The notes: generated by a model from the sequence alone, not told the origin. A stretch of DNA of 64,000 nt from Mixophyes australis (GCA_036250195.1 JAVHZZ010000003.1:330879694-330943693), one strand, 5' to 3'. Shown: positions 24,374-36,565, counted from the first letter of the stretch. A program made the numbers and translations.

Positions 24374-24557
24374 CACATCATGTCCCTATTTGGCCCTGTT
24401 TGGCCTAGGGGGCCACCTGTTTGGCCCCCAGGGTCAAACAGATGGGCAAACGAGGAGAGTCCTGCGTGAATCCAACTGTAAATATCAAAATCAAGAAGTA
24501 GGACAGAAACCGTGAGGATGGAGATATTATTAATCGGGGGGAGGGGGGGGGGGGGGT
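24374..24557. other. Short unassigned stretch ending in a poly-G tract
   Basis: It contains a GGCC-rich imperfect palindrome near 24390-24435 and an almost pure G run at 24536-24557, which abuts the minus-strand LINE. Confidence 0.7.
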
Positions 24558-24838
24558 CTGTAGAAGACCCAATGGTTCTGTCCTAAATTCTCAGAGTATC
24601 CACCATAGACATTAGGGAGTCAAGAGAGTGAGGTCTCAGGTGTTTGGGATGCCACATCAAATGTGCAATTGGACACATGGTATATAGAGCCCGTTCCAAG
24701 TTCCACCCAGGGCTTTTGGGAGGTCGAGAGAGACCAATCTCTGATATGAGATAGGATACAAACTTCTTGGTATCTATTCAGATCAGGTAAGGCTAGTCAC
24801 CCACATTTTTTGGACAGTCATACGGGTATATGACAACC

Positions 24839-25663
24839 TGTTACGATTTAAATGCCTTAGTCAGTATTTGCACAGGCTTACCTAGGGTGCGGAGTCTAAC
24901 GACATTCTGGTTTTCACCAAGAACCACCGCAAGGTAGTGTGGGCTTTGCTGCCGAAGAACCGCAGATCGCGGCCCCCAGGTTAGCCTACTGAGGGAAAAG
25001 GTTCTAAGTGATGGATTGTCAGACCGGCAATATGATAAAGCGATGCAAGTATAGGCACTAACCGTGAATTCCAGGGTTTGTAGGTCTGGAGCAGTAACCG
25101 GTAGATGCACGGAGTCAAATGAGTGTGTAGCAGGAGATGGGTCCAGGAACACAGCTGGGTCGGTACACAGGAGATATCAGGTATACGGTGCCAGAGGGAA
25201 ATCCAGAGAGTAGTTGATAACACAGGCCGGGTCGGTACACAGGAGATATCAGGTATACGGTGCCAGAGGGAAATCCAGAGAGTAGTTGATAACACAGGCC
25301 GGGTCGGTACACAGGAGATAGTCCAGTACGTGGTGCCAGGGATAAGCCAAAGAGTAGTCAGGTCACAGCCAGGTTGGTACACAGGAGTAGGAGGAATAGA
25401 GGGATATACAGGGAGCAGGTTCACAGGAGTCGAACACAGGAACTGTTAGCCAGGAACAGGAAACACATTGCTCTGACACAGGCAGCGTGTCAGAGCAGAG
25501 AAGATATAGCTGTTTGAATTCCCCGCCCAGGAGTCACATGATCAGCTGCAGGAAGAACCCGGAAGTGCGGGGGCGCCATCAGGAGAAGCGCTGCACGGAT
25601 CAGATACCGCTGCTAGACCACGCTGACAGCGCAGCGGAACGGGCGTCAGGTAAGCTCATAACA
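24839..25663 (-). mobile_element. Solo LTR, family S, copy 1 (825 bp, TSD CAACC)
   Basis: In minus orientation it runs TGTTATGAGC ... ATCGTAACA, the TG...CA ends of an LTR. CAACC is repeated exactly at 24834-24838 and 25664-25668. Internally a 72-bp unit with CGGTACACAGGAGATATCAG on the plus strand is tandemly repeated three to four times from about 25161. A second copy with the same ends is at 38591-39416 in the opposite orientation. No internal retroviral or gypsy sequence is present, so it is a solo LTR left by recombination between two LTRs. The parent element type is unknown. Confidence 0.92.
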
Positions 25664-26062
25664 CAACCTAGATGAACGGCTTTTCCAGATTTAGCAAAGC
25701 ATCAGTGAATGGAATGGGGACATGAATTTCTTTGGAAGAATTTATGGGATAGTTCTGAAAAAATACATAATTTGGGGTGGAGCATCATTTTAATTGCCGC
25801 TACTCGCCCAGCCATGAAACCTCAAATGTCATCCATGAAGTAGAAGGCTTTTGGAGTTGGTTTAATAATGGAGGATAATTAACTTGAGATAGCTCTTGAA
25901 CATTAGCGGGGACATGGATTCCTAAATATGCAATTGTTTTTTCCTTCCATACATATTTATATGTATATTTCAGGCAGACTACCGAGTCTAAGGGTACATG
26001 GATTTGTAAAGCTTTAGTCTTTGCAGTGTTTAGTTTATAATATGAAGCCTGTGTATATTTAT

Positions 26063-27179
26063 TCAGTATAAGTTGTAACAGCTCCAGCGAGGCTCCGAGA
26101 AGAATAATAGAACGTCATCTGCAAGTAGGCACAGGCTGTGGCAGGTCCCCCCGAGACCAAAGCCCTTACAAGAATTTGATCTATGCAAGTGTCCAGCCAG
26201 GTGCTCAATTGCCATAACATAAATAAGGGGAGAGAGAGGGCACCCCTGTCTTGTCCCATTGGTAATAGGAATCCAATCAGATAGAAAGCCGTTGCTAAAG
26301 ACCTTGGCAGATGGACCACGGTAGAGTACCATGATCGCCTGTAGGGTGGCCCCCTTAAAACCAAATTTGATTAAAACCTGATTCATATAGTCCCAGTGAA
26401 ATCTGTCAAATGCTTTCTCTGCATCCAGTGACAGCATTACCAGCTCGGCATGGTTCCTTGAGACATAGTCCACAAGATTTAGCACTCTTCTTGTGTTGTC
26501 TGACGCTTGGCGTCACAACACAAACTCTACTTGATCGGGATGGAAGAATGGGGCTGATCCTATTGGCGACCAATTTTGTGTAGATCTTTAGATCAGTATT
26601 TAGGAGAGCGATAGGCCTATAGTTGCAGCAGTCTGCTGCATCTTTTCCCGGTTTCGGGATAGTTACAATCCGAGCCTCAAGCATCTCCTCAGGAAACCCG
26701 CCAAAGCCCGTGCTGGTATTGAATAGAAAGACTAGTATGGGGACAAAATCTTTCTGAAAAGTGGTGTAAAAGTTGTTAATGTAGTCATCTGGGCCAGGGG
26801 CTTTATCTTTCGGAAGGGTTTTAATAACATCGGTCACCTCTCATGGGGTACAGGGGCTATTTAGAGTGTGGAGTGTACCTATATCTAAGAATGGAAGATG
26901 TATGTTGGTCGGGGAGAGTTGCAGGGTATTTGGGTCATCTTTAAGATTATAAAGGCCAGCATAATATTTTGCGAACAAGTTGGCAATATCTCGAGGATTC
27001 GAGAATTTTAATCCACCAGGGCCAGAACGGTGACGTATACGGTATCTAGCTTGTTGGCCTCGGAGTTTCCGCGCCAGCATGAGCCCTGCTTTATTTCCTG
27101 TTGTGTAGAACTTATGCCGGAGGCGTGAGAGAGCTGCCTGGGTGCGGAGCTGCTGAAGTTGATGTCTAAGCTGAGTCAA
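26063..27179 (-). pseudogene. L1/Tx1 reverse transcriptase pseudogene
   Basis: The first open segment (27179-26841) is the pre-RT linker, ending at a TGA. The same frame resumes immediately (26837-26406) with DKAPGPDD and IPKPGKD, then YRPIALLNTDLKIYTKLVANR, which are RT motifs 0-2. A frameshift near 26540 moves the rest to another frame (26485-26063), carrying LDAEKAFDRFHW (motif A), GTRQGCPLSPL (motif B) and LLADDVLLF (motif C, here ADD). All catalytic aspartates visible in motifs A and C are present, so decay is by one stop and one frameshift rather than active-site loss. It would have performed target-primed reverse transcription of LINE RNA. Confidence 0.92.
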
Positions 27180-27540
27180 TTAAATCTTTAATTAAGTAAA
27201 GGGATTGTTTTTATTTCTTATCTCTAGAACCACAATTTTAGATTCTAAGTCCTTCTGCATGAAAGCTTTACCTCTCAAGTCTAGCACCTGTTAGGATCGC
27301 AGCACTTCTGAGGACTGCATTAAGGGCACACTAATGTGTAAAGACTGATGTATCCTCTATAGAATTGGTGACATGATAGTTGTCTAGTGATTCTTGGAGG
27401 GCTGCTCTACCCTCAACAGAAGTAAGGAGGTAGGCCATTAGTCTCCAAGGTCTAGGGGGGCAAGACTGAGCAGTTGGTAGCCAGGACCATAGTAATAGAG
27501 CGTGGTTAAATCACTATGTACTCTTGTCTGAAAGATAAGC

Positions 27541-28579
27541 ACCTGTGCATGTGTAGGCGATTCTGTGTGTGTGCTCTGAACTCAGGTTACCAGACAGCTG
27601 TGATGCTACTGTTATGTGCGATTGCATCTGACATAATCACCTGGACTGTTGGTCTTGTAATCAAGCCAAGCATTATTTGTGGTGCATAAGAAATGTCTAA
27701 TGTTGTCTTCTTCATACTAACAGATTATCACAAATTTGTTACCAAAACAATGATAAGAAACTGCACTATTTGATGGACGTCAACCCAATTTTTTTTTTTA
27801 AGTACTTACCCTTTTTGCCCAGTATTAAATCAGTGCACATCTACAAAACTGTATGGTAATGTTTATGTAAATTAGTGAGAATGGTGGACACCCTGGTCAA
27901 ATGCACAATAGCCCATAGTGATTGTACCTTTGTACAAGACCGATCAAAGCTGTTTGCAGATTTGTTATTCTTTGTTATGACATATGTACATTCTTACACA
28001 GTGCTAGTAAATTGACTGTAAAAGTTGGTGTGAATTTAGGACTTTGTACATCAAGACACGTAATACTGAGTTTGTTGTTTATTTAAAAGCATGGTGCTAA
28101 GTGCAATGATGTAATGTAACCCATATTAAAAATCATGATCTATCAGTCCTAGTGTAATGAAAACTAACAACTGATTGCTTGTCAACGGTACACATCATTG
28201 CACTTTACAAAACGTTATTAAATAAACTTTGTACAGTTAGAAGCCAGATACAATACTGCCAGAAATGCTGATGAAGACACATTATAGTTCCAATATATTG
28301 TCATTTGTCCAAAAAATGTTGTTTTTTGTATTATTTACAGTGTACTGCTTCTAATGCATTTTGGTGGAATTGCCAGGTCTTTCATTATCTGCATTCACAG
28401 AATGTCAAAGTAAACCTAGATGGTCTGTAAATTAGCAATCTTTGTTAATTCTACTAGAAACTCTACATTTGAAATAGGATTCAAACACGGTTCTTGAATT
28501 CCAATTGACAGACCCTAATGTAGGCAGTAGTAACATTGTTACAGACCTCACCAAATACATTTGTTAATCTGTTGCAATA
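27541..28579. other. Unassigned AT-rich sequence
   Basis: No gene or named repeat recognised. Confidence 0.5.
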
Positions 28580-28760
28580 AACAGTGGTTAGTATTGCTGA
28601 CTTACAGTGCTAGGGCCATGGGTTCGCTTCCAACCAACACACTGTCTATGTGTAGATTGTGTGTCCTCCTAGTGTTCCTGTGGGTTTCCTCTGATACAAT
28701 TACATTTCCCACTGACAAATATACTAGTCTGTTAAATGACCCTAGTGTGTGTTATAGAGT
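28580..28760 (+). mobile_element. Degenerate SINE fragment
   Basis: CAGTGGTTAGTATTGCTGAC, GGGCCATGGGTTCGCTTCC (B-box-like) and GTGGGTTTCCTCTGATACA align in order with the SINE head and body at 15521. The LINE-like tail is missing. It is much more diverged than the other copies. Confidence 0.7.
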
Positions 28761-28827
28761 TTAGTTATAATTAAACATTGTTTATAAAAGCACTGTGTTA
28801 TATGTTGCCCATAGCTGTATACCGGAG

Positions 28828-29241
28828 TCAAGCGTCTATTTAAGAGCTTGCACAGTTCGATTTGAGATGACACAGACTGCAAAAGGCAGGCACCGGGGTA
28901 ATCCTAGAAAAATGTTTTATCAGGTAGCTGGAGATGGGATAGCTTAATGAATGCAATTTTCTAAGGGCTCTAAAAAAAACCTTTGAATCAGTTATACCTG
29001 GCTATAACTGAACATGTCAGGGAGGTGGTTATATGGCATATTGAAAATATTATTGAAACAGCCCCTATTGAATTCTCAACAGATAATCTGTTTTTTTGGA
29101 GAACTTGGAAAATTGCTATCATTAAGCTATCCCAGCCCCACAGCAGGCCAGTAAACATCATTCTGTGATTACCCGTAGCCTGCAGTTTGCGGTCTTCATC
29201 ATCTCATGTGGTACTGTGCAAGATCCTAAATAGGCACTTGA
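28828..29241. mobile_element. Foldback DNA element, 414 bp, arms about 140 bp
   Basis: The left arm (TCAAGCGTCTATTTAAGAGC..., including GGGATAGCTTAATGA) pairs with the right arm (TCATTAAGCTATCCC ... AATAGGCACTTGA) over about 140 bases with scattered mismatches and indels. The central 120 bases are unpaired. There is no transposase. The TSD is uncertain. Confidence 0.85.
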
Positions 29242-30839
29242 CAGCTAAGGGCAAATTTGATTATTGAGAGTACTGATGGGTATTACTAAAAAGGAATTTG
29301 GTTAATTATATTTATTTGCCTTTCCGGAGATTGTCTTTGCGTCCGGATTTATCAGCTGTGAAACTGTTTGGATCCTTATGAGACGCGATACTTCGGTATC
29401 GATATACACCCAAGGTATTTTAGATGTATACAACAATTATTATCATTTATATCAGGATTCAGATACTCATTCAGGAATTTGTGTTGTGTATTTGTGGGAC
29501 TTACATCGTTTCTAAAGTGACTATTTATAAGATCTCCAATATTCCACCCACCCTGTCTGACTTCCATGCTGTTTCCATTTAAGCAGCCGCTAATAGATTT
29601 ACCAGTGCACACTGAAGGGGCTAATGCTATTGTATCAGTTAATTTTGCCATGCTCTACATTTATGGGTATATGTTTTTGATGTTTTTATTTATACTTACA
29701 TTTTAAATACATATTTGTTACTTTTTTATTGATATGCAGACTTAGTCTTTTTATACAATTTATTTTTATACATTTAATTTTCTGTGGAGGTGAGAAACAG
29801 GCGTTGTTTTTTCTTTTATGCGTTTTATCATTTAGTGATTAGCTTATTTATAGCTGTTGTTTCTTTAACACACTCTGTTTTTTTCAATAAGCTATTAGAG
29901 CACCTGATATTTCTTTGTTTTTTTAAATTGTATAATATAATATAATATAATATAATCAATATATATATATATATAGATATATATATAAATTTGCACTATA
30001 TAAAACCTAAAAGAAAATAAAAAATAAAGTAGGGACATAATATACACGTTTGTATATCTGTCTGGATAATTGTATTTTTTCTGACTTGTAGGCTTGAAAC
30101 TTTCTGCTTGAACAGGACTTCATACCACTATTATTAAACAGCAGCATTCAATTATGTTCGCTATGTTTTTTTTCAGTGATTTTTGTGTGTGTGAATGAAT
30201 AACACATTGTTATGGTAACAGGTCACTATTGACAAACTATACTTGAATGAATATTTATTTTTGTATTTAAAATACATAGTACTGTTTTGCTTTGGAAGTC
30301 TAATATCTAAACAAAACATGATGTTCGTTCCCCTAAACATACAAACATGTTTTCCTGACTACAATTTGATGTCCTTGATAACTTTAATATTGTTTGAGAC
30401 TAATATTCTTACCCGCAGATATTAGGAATTATTTCATTATATCTTTGATAGCAAAGTCACATTTAGAAGGGAGTGTGTTCCAAGTACAGCTAATGTTAGA
30501 CAGTATCGTTGAAAAATTGATAACCTCAGTTTTCCAACTGGGAATTTAGTTGTAAAGTTAAAAACTGAAACCCTAGGTGGCATGATCCTTATAAATGTTT
30601 GTTTAAAAATACATGTGCCTGTTTCTTGACAAAGAAAGTACTGGAAACACAACAATAGTAGTTATTTTTTTATCAGACAAACACTAAACAACAAAATAGA
30701 ACTGTTCAAGTATAAAAATGGCAGTAAGATATATGCAGCTCTGTTAAAAATTAAAATATAATATAGTATGCCCTTCCTACTCCATTAGGCATTTAAGGCA
30801 GCTCTCACATGTTTAGAACAATGACCTTATGAAATATGG
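29242..30839. other. Unassigned AT-rich sequence with microsatellites
   Basis: A pentanucleotide TATAA array at about 29931-29956 is followed by TA repeats to about 29990. No coding domain recognised. Confidence 0.55.
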
Positions 30840-31301
30840 TGCAGATCAAGAATTTCTCACTAAAATTCTGGGTCAGACACGGGCTAATGAACACGGCTTC
30901 AGCGTGTGCTGAAACCCAAACTCCACACTTTGGACCTGGCTATATAGCCTGGGTCGCCGCCTTTTACACTGACTTTTTGTCTGCCCTGCATTATCAAGCA
31001 GAGTCATTAAAAGGGGACAACAGAGGCTCATATAGATGACATATCAGGCTCTTATAGATGAGTCCTAAAACGGGACAACGAATGCATTGCTGTAATCATG
31101 GCCAACGAGAGACATCAGCAGCTACTGTGCAGTTTGGAATTCCTGTGTTATTCCTTCTGTTTATGGATGCAAATGACAACTTAATGCAGCTGGGTTACAG
31201 TCTGTAATCTGGTCCAGTGTTATTTCCGCAGGTGAAAGGCAGAATTTTTGGCTGAGTGGGCTAAAACTTGACGCCAATACTTAGACAGGAGGAGAGCCTT
31301 T

Positions 31302-32560
31302 ATGTTGTGCACAATTGGCACCATACTGGAACAAACAGAAGAATGTGGGTCACAGAACGACGTCATGGACAAGCTTTCAGATCTACGGTGGAAGGTTTTG
31401 ATGACTAGCAGAGTATGGCACACTTCCACGTGTCACGTGTCATGTGCAACGTTTAACTATTTGTTAGAACTCATCACCCCAGCTCTAGCAAAACAAACCA
31501 CAAACTACAGAAAAACAATTGGACCAAGTAGGAGACTAGCCATTGTGTTGTGGTGGTATGCAACCCTGGGAGAATGCCGCACAATTTCATGTTTGTTCGG
31601 TGTAGGGCTATCCACTCTTTGCACTCTAGTGTACAAAGTGTCTGCAGCATTGATGAAAACTCTGTACCACCGTTTCATCTGCATGCCACATGGACAGCGT
31701 CTAGATGACAGCATAAAAGGTTTGAAGCAACGCGTATATTCGCAGTGTGCTGGAGCCATAGATGGGTCACACATCTCCGTTATTGCCCCAGAGACAACCT
31801 GGCAGACTACTACAACTGAAAAGGCTGGCACTCAGTTATTCTACAGGCTGTAGTTGACCACAATTTCTGGTAAGCATCATACATTCTTGATGTTTTGGTT
31901 AAAAAATAGAGAATACATAATGTATCTCCTACTGTTATATATGTACACTAAAAGGTTTTATTTTCAGTTTCACAGATGTTTATATTGCCTGGTCTGGTTG
32001 TGCACATGATGCCAGAGTGCTTTCCAATTATAACATCTACCAAATTGCAGAGCGGCCACACGATGGCTGGCTTTTCCCCAGAGAGGCAAGATTTTTTTTT
32101 TTTTTTTTAAATAGGTCTCAAATGTAAGGTAAAGTATTGGATGTTTCAAGTAATATGTAACCTACAGTGCTGGTCATGAAATGTTTAGAAATTTTATTTG
32201 ATATATTATTTTGGTCCTACCACTTTTAGAAGATAACAGCATTGATTGCATATTGCACTTTCACATACTGTTTCATTAACATTGCTTTATTGCTTTTCAG
32301 AAATCCATGATGGTCCAGGGAGTGGAGACCCAGTTCATATTATTGTCGATGCTGCATATCCATTGAGGCGAAGGTTAATGAAAGGACTTTCGCCTGACTA
32401 GATTCACTTCACCCATACCCCTAGCTCTGCCTGGATGGTGGTTTAAAAATGCATTTGGATGACTAAAAGGACGTTGGCGTTATTTGTTAAAGAGAAATGA
32501 CCTTGATGCCAGATGTAGCTGCTTGTTGCATTTTGCATAATATATGTGAAATACAATAAG
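31302..32560 (+). pseudogene. PIF/Harbinger DDE transposase pseudogene, three exon-like blocks
   Basis: Block 1 (to 31869) ends CAGAIDGSHISVIAPE then, one frame over, WHSVILQAVVDHNF. It holds the first catalytic Asp (codon 31761-31763, GAIDGSH motif). GTAAGC at 31870 and TTTTCAG ending at 31967 bound a plausible 98-bp intron. Block 2 (31968-about 32084) reads FTDVYIAWSGCAHDARVL, a conserved Harbinger stretch. Block 3 starts after an acceptor at 32300 and reads GDPVHIIVDAAYPL with the second Asp (32348-32350). The final motif reads NAFG-stop-LKGRWRYLLKRND; the TGA is a likely CpG decay of CGA, and Lys (AAA, 32445-32447) sits where the third catalytic residue Glu is expected. Inactive. The enzyme would cut and paste DNA at 3-bp sites. 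The host gene HARBI1 is the domesticated relative, but decay argues against this being HARBI1. Confidence 0.9.
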
Positions 32561-33159
32561 ATCAGTTTCTTCCATAGTGGAATATAGAGGAACCTGAACT
32601 GGCTGACAGTCAGGTAGATGCAGTCACCTATGTTGGAGAGCGACATAACAGTGCTGAACTCATCCAGAAAATTATTACTGCCAACATCACAGAAATGCAA
32701 AACACACAGACAGCATTAGGAATGCTTGTTAAGGCACATTGTTTAGTATTTGCAAACGTTTTTTTTTTGTTATTGCTATCGAGTCAAACCTGTGCAAAAT
32801 TGCACTTTACATCAGTGTAGACCATTTATATGAACATATTTCACTTGGAAAACAGTAATAGTAATGTGTTCAATTGTAAATACTGTTAGGTACACAATAG
32901 CCTGTGTACCTTGAGTTTCAAATAAAAAAATTTTTTAAACTACAAAACATTTGTAATGATTTCTGCAATTACAGTTCACCAATGTTTTTGTAAAAAAACA
33001 ATTCTTACGGAAGAAACAATAAAACTATTGCAACTGGCGGTACATCTTTACATCAGAATTGGGAGGAGTATCCACTGTGCTGGGTTCAAAATAACTTGGA
33101 CCTTCATCGTAATTAGAATAAATTCCCGCAGAATAGTGTTAGGAAGGGTGTGGATGAGA

Positions 33160-34180
33160 TGTGTTGTATTGTAGTAATCAAATGATCTAGGAAAGACATC
33201 TGACTCTCTCTATTTTCTCTGCTGATACGCTCTTGCACGGTCATTAGTTGAGCCATAAAATTGTTTTTCTGTTCCCGTTCATGCTCCATGAACCTTTGCA
33301 GACTGATATCTTCTTGTGCCTGCATAGCCGAATCCATGTCCCTCAGCTGCTTAACCAATATGGTAGACATTGCTTTAGTGGCTTGTTCCATCTTTGTGTT
33401 CTTCTTTTTCCTTGGTGAAACTATAAAAAATGAAAATAAAAGTAATAATAATAATTACACAGAAAATCTGCAGTAAGGCTAGAGAGGCATGCACATGGTC
33501 AGATTCCAGCCCTCCAAAATGCTGATAATGTACACTTGTTATATAATGTGGATATTTTCATTATGATTGCAAATATCCATTACAAAATGTATCACAAAAA
33601 AACGCAGCAGAGAAGCAATTATTAATACATAGGGAGTTAACTTACTGTTTGAACGCAAAGGCTGTGTATCTGTCTGATCCACTGCTGCTTCTATACTACT
33701 CCCTAGGTCTTCTTTAACAGAGGAATCATGTTTGCTATTATCTGCCGTCTCTTCAGCCACCATCTGTGACAAGGGTGAGCAAGCGCGGCTACTTTCAGGG
33801 GGTGCATAACTTTTAGCACAGCTTGAGGAAGAAAGGCGAATGGGGTTGGATAGGGCTAAGTTGCCAAATACAACATTGCACAAGTGATAATATGGCCACT
33901 CCATGTTGCCATTGCAACTTTTCTTTTTGTTGTGGTCATGCACTTTGCTGTATTGCTTCCTGAGGGCCTTGAGCTTGTTGACAGCTTACTGTTGTGAACG
34001 CTTGATCCCCCGGTCAATCAGTACCGTTGCAATGTTCCCATAAATAGTAGCATCTTTTACAGTGCCAGTAATTTGCTTTTTTAGCTCCTCCTCCTCTCTT
34101 ACAGCAAGTAGCTGTCTGACTTCTGCATCCTGCCAAATTGCCAGCCCTTCCTTTCTGTCATTCAGCAATGAGCTGCTTTT
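33160..34180 (-). pseudogene. Harbinger MYB/SANT-like accessory protein pseudogene, two exons
   Basis: Minus-strand exon 1 (about 34180-33646) begins WQDAEVRQLLAVREEEELKK, then GTVKDATIYGNIATVLIDRG and, after one TAA, VNKLKALRKQYSKVHDHN and WPYYHLCNVVFG, the trihelix/MYB-SANT layout of Harbinger partner proteins. A good donor GTAAGT (33645-33640) and an acceptor TATAG (33425-33421) bound a 225-bp intron in phase 1. Exon 2 (from 33420) reads SPRKKKNTKMEQATKAM and continues into a charged helical tail (FMEHEREQKNNFMAQL), usual for the oligomerisation end of this family. The partner protein normally helps the transposase enter the nucleus and bind transposon ends. One in-frame stop is visible; otherwise it is better preserved than the transposase. 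Confidence 0.82.
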
Positions 34181-34370
34181 AACTGAACTCGGGTTGAATA
34201 ACCCAGGAACATCTTTCAGAACGCAGCATATCTGGCTCCAACAAGGGAATAACCCTGGACGCGACCAGGGTCATGGACCCGGGTTGCTTGAGCCTTGTCA
34301 CCCTATTCACACCGTCACACAACCTGGGTTATTCCCGGGCTCATGCCTCTGTGTAAAGGGGGTATAAGGC

Positions 34371-35730
34371 TACAGCCTGTAACATTGTTAGCCCTACCAC
34401 CCTTATATGCACCTCAAAATATACATTAATGTCTTATTGATTTTTAAGTAAACCTTGGTGGAAAAAAGACAGCAAACTGTATATGAAAAATAAATTAATG
34501 TGAGCAATGTAGTAAATAGAGAGCTTACATGGCAAATACAAGAATGCTGATGAGAGGGAGGATGAACACATATGTTTCAGGATGATACATTGTGTTTGTT
34601 ACTTCTATACTTGGTACAGTCAACTTCTATGTGTATTTGCAATTGTATGGTAACCCTTCCTTTTTATGTTGTTGTACTGGTCATATATCATAATGGCCCT
34701 ATCTAGAATAGGTGCGTTGTTAGTGAGTATTCTTTAAAGTTGTAATTGTCCAAGCCACATATTCCTACCACTCTGTACATCACCACTTCTTCTATTATTT
34801 TTGCTGGGCAAATAAGTACTAGATAAAGACGAAGTACACCAAAAAGAAATTTAAGCAAGAAAAATAATTACAATTTAAATATCTTACATCTCGCCATAGA
34901 AATGTGTCAACAATGTATATGTCATTACCACTATTTACTGTAACATGTCCTCCAAAATAAATTAATAAAACTAATTGAGGGTAATATAATAGTAATATAA
35001 TAGCATTGCTCAAAGACGCACTAAAACCATAGCAACCAGTCAACATACTGTATATCTGTTTAGTGATTGATATGGTATAAACCTGTTTTTTAAATGTTTT
35101 TATTTATTTTCTCAAATAACCATCTACGTTACTGCACATTATTTTTCAGATTATTGCAACTAAATAAGGTCATACAGAAACATTATGTACAATCTTGTTT
35201 GCAATATATATTAACCAGCTTTCAGAGAAGTGTATTTTACAAAGCTTTTTAAAACACATAGCTGGAAAAAACAATTTCGCATTCCTGTATTAAAACATAT
35301 TGTAAAGGAATGTTATGCATTATTACTAATCTTGTTGATTTTCTTTCATTCTGATGCGGTGCCCTATACTAATGCTTTTAATTCTAGCCAAAAAATTGTC
35401 TGCAACGTTTTGCTGTTTTCATTGTTTTTCCTTTTGTTAGACTTATAAAACTGAACTAAGTGTACAAGTATAAGCAAACGACCAGTGATGACCTTGTGAG
35501 TGCTTTTAATTTGTATATGCCAAGAATATGTGACTACATGAAAACATTGCATGCTATGAGGTTTTTAATGTCACTTTTATGAAGTGCCTGTGAAATGTAG
35601 TTGTTAACTTTAAGAAGTGTGTAATATCAGTTATATGATTTACAGTAACATTCTGTGCAAAGTAGAATGACACCTTCAGATATTCTCCATATAGGGTCAT
35701 CTATTTCCCCATTCACAAAAATCAAAGGAT
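34371..35730. other. Unassigned AT-rich sequence
   Basis: No gene or named repeat recognised. Confidence 0.5.
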
Positions 35731-36075
35731 CCTGTCAGGCGCTGTCCCTGCTGTTCTCCCGTGGAGCAGGGATGATCGCCTGGTAGTTCTGGCCGGGGGC
35801 ATCCTGTTGCTAGGAAACAGGTGCGCAGCATTATCAGGTCTCCTGTCTCCAGCATTATTTGTATGTTCTTTATCCTTTTGGTTTGACCCGGCTTCCTTTT
35901 GACTATTCTTCTGGATTTTTCCCTTTATTACCTACTGTTGTGACCGAAGCTTCCTGACCATTCATCTGGATTGCGGTATGATTGTCTGATCATTGTGACC
36001 TCGGCCTGTCTGACCTCTCTGTGGATCTCCCTCAGTACTGTCTCCTTCTGATTGGACTGTCCTGACTATTTTCAA
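35731..36075 (+). other. LTR-like fragment abutting the Penelope element
   Basis: It starts TGTCAGGCGCTGTCCCTGCT and is richer in C and G than its surroundings, with repeated TGTGACC-GGC-TGAC words resembling the internal repeats of the solo LTRs here. It stops where the Penelope direct repeat begins. No right part was found beyond 42477, so it is either a fragment or unrelated. Confidence 0.35.
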
Positions 36076-36565
36076 TTTTACCATCGCTTATTGTTGAGAA
36101 CAATTTTATATATATGGTCATGCCTCTGGGGGAATTTGACCACTTACGGCATCCATAGCTTTATTTCAGCCTCAATTTTGGCAGGGAAAATGTAGGTGTG
36201 TGTTATACACCCACATCCACGGGTATTTGCTTGATACAGTTCTCTCTGTGTATTTTTACGGGGTAACTATTCATCTGCTGTACAATTCTGATGATGCCAT
36301 TATAATTAGTCTGCTTTTTTCATATCTGATAGATATATACAGACATTTATTATTAGTTCTATACATTAACATCATTGGTATCAAAATTATAGCTGGTAAC
36401 TTTTGCACTTATTAAGGTGCAATCTATATAGTAGTAGAGGCATTGCAATGTTTATTGCAATTTTAGACCACCATACACTGTCTTTGTTTATATATGTTTC
36501 TATTTGAATTATTTCGCTCTTGTTCTACCAGACTACTATTTTAATGTATACCTAATAAAATGTAG
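36076..36565 (+). repeat. Penelope 5' direct repeat (490 bp)
   Basis: It begins TTTTACCATCGCTTATTGTT and ends CCTAATAAAATGTAG, matching 41988-42477 with only scattered differences. The small open frame inside (a VYFYGVTIHLLYNSDD-like string) recurs in the 3' copy because of the repeat, not because it is a gene. Confidence 0.95.

Larger units (their letters stand above)
24558..27540 (-). mobile_element. Tx1/L1-clade LINE, ORF2 from end of endonuclease to C-terminal region, split by a solo LTR
   Basis: Minus-strand order: an endonuclease-end and linker region (RPWRLMAYLLTSVEGR at about 27450, L1 consensus W+LN--LL), a coiled linker, RT motifs (separate entry), a post-RT stretch with KTIAYLGIHVP and GRVAAIKM near 25950-25790 (L1: YLGi, GRi--iKM), then after the LTR insertion SLSRPPKSPGWNLERAL near 24740. 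The 5' end lies within the endonuclease, a common LINE truncation. The 3' end meets a poly-G tract at 24557, with no poly-A seen. The 825-bp LTR (24839-25663) lies inside this LINE between duplicated CAACC and is therefore younger. Confidence 0.88.
30840..34370. mobile_element. Harbinger (PIF/Harbinger) element with transposase and MYB-like gene, ends not resolved
   Basis: A plus-strand transposase (31302-32560) and a minus-strand MYB-like protein (33160-34180) converge tail to tail. This two-gene content is the defining feature of PIF/Harbinger elements. The right edge near 34230-34370 has GACCCGGGTTG, CCTGGGTTATTCCCGGG and GTGTAAAGGGGGTATAAGG, which looks like a Harbinger terminus. A matching inverted left terminus could not be confirmed, so the coordinates are approximate and the left end may be lost. 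Confidence 0.65.

Noticed and set aside
31302..31853. The host gene HARBI1
   Set aside because: Frameshift, stop at the conserved LKGRW motif and loss of the catalytic Glu, together with an adjacent MYB-like transposon gene, indicate a dead transposon copy rather than the conserved host gene.
36200..36415. Small conserved gene duplicated at 42112-42327
   Set aside because: The two similar 71-codon frames are part of the Penelope direct repeats; the similarity is explained by the element.
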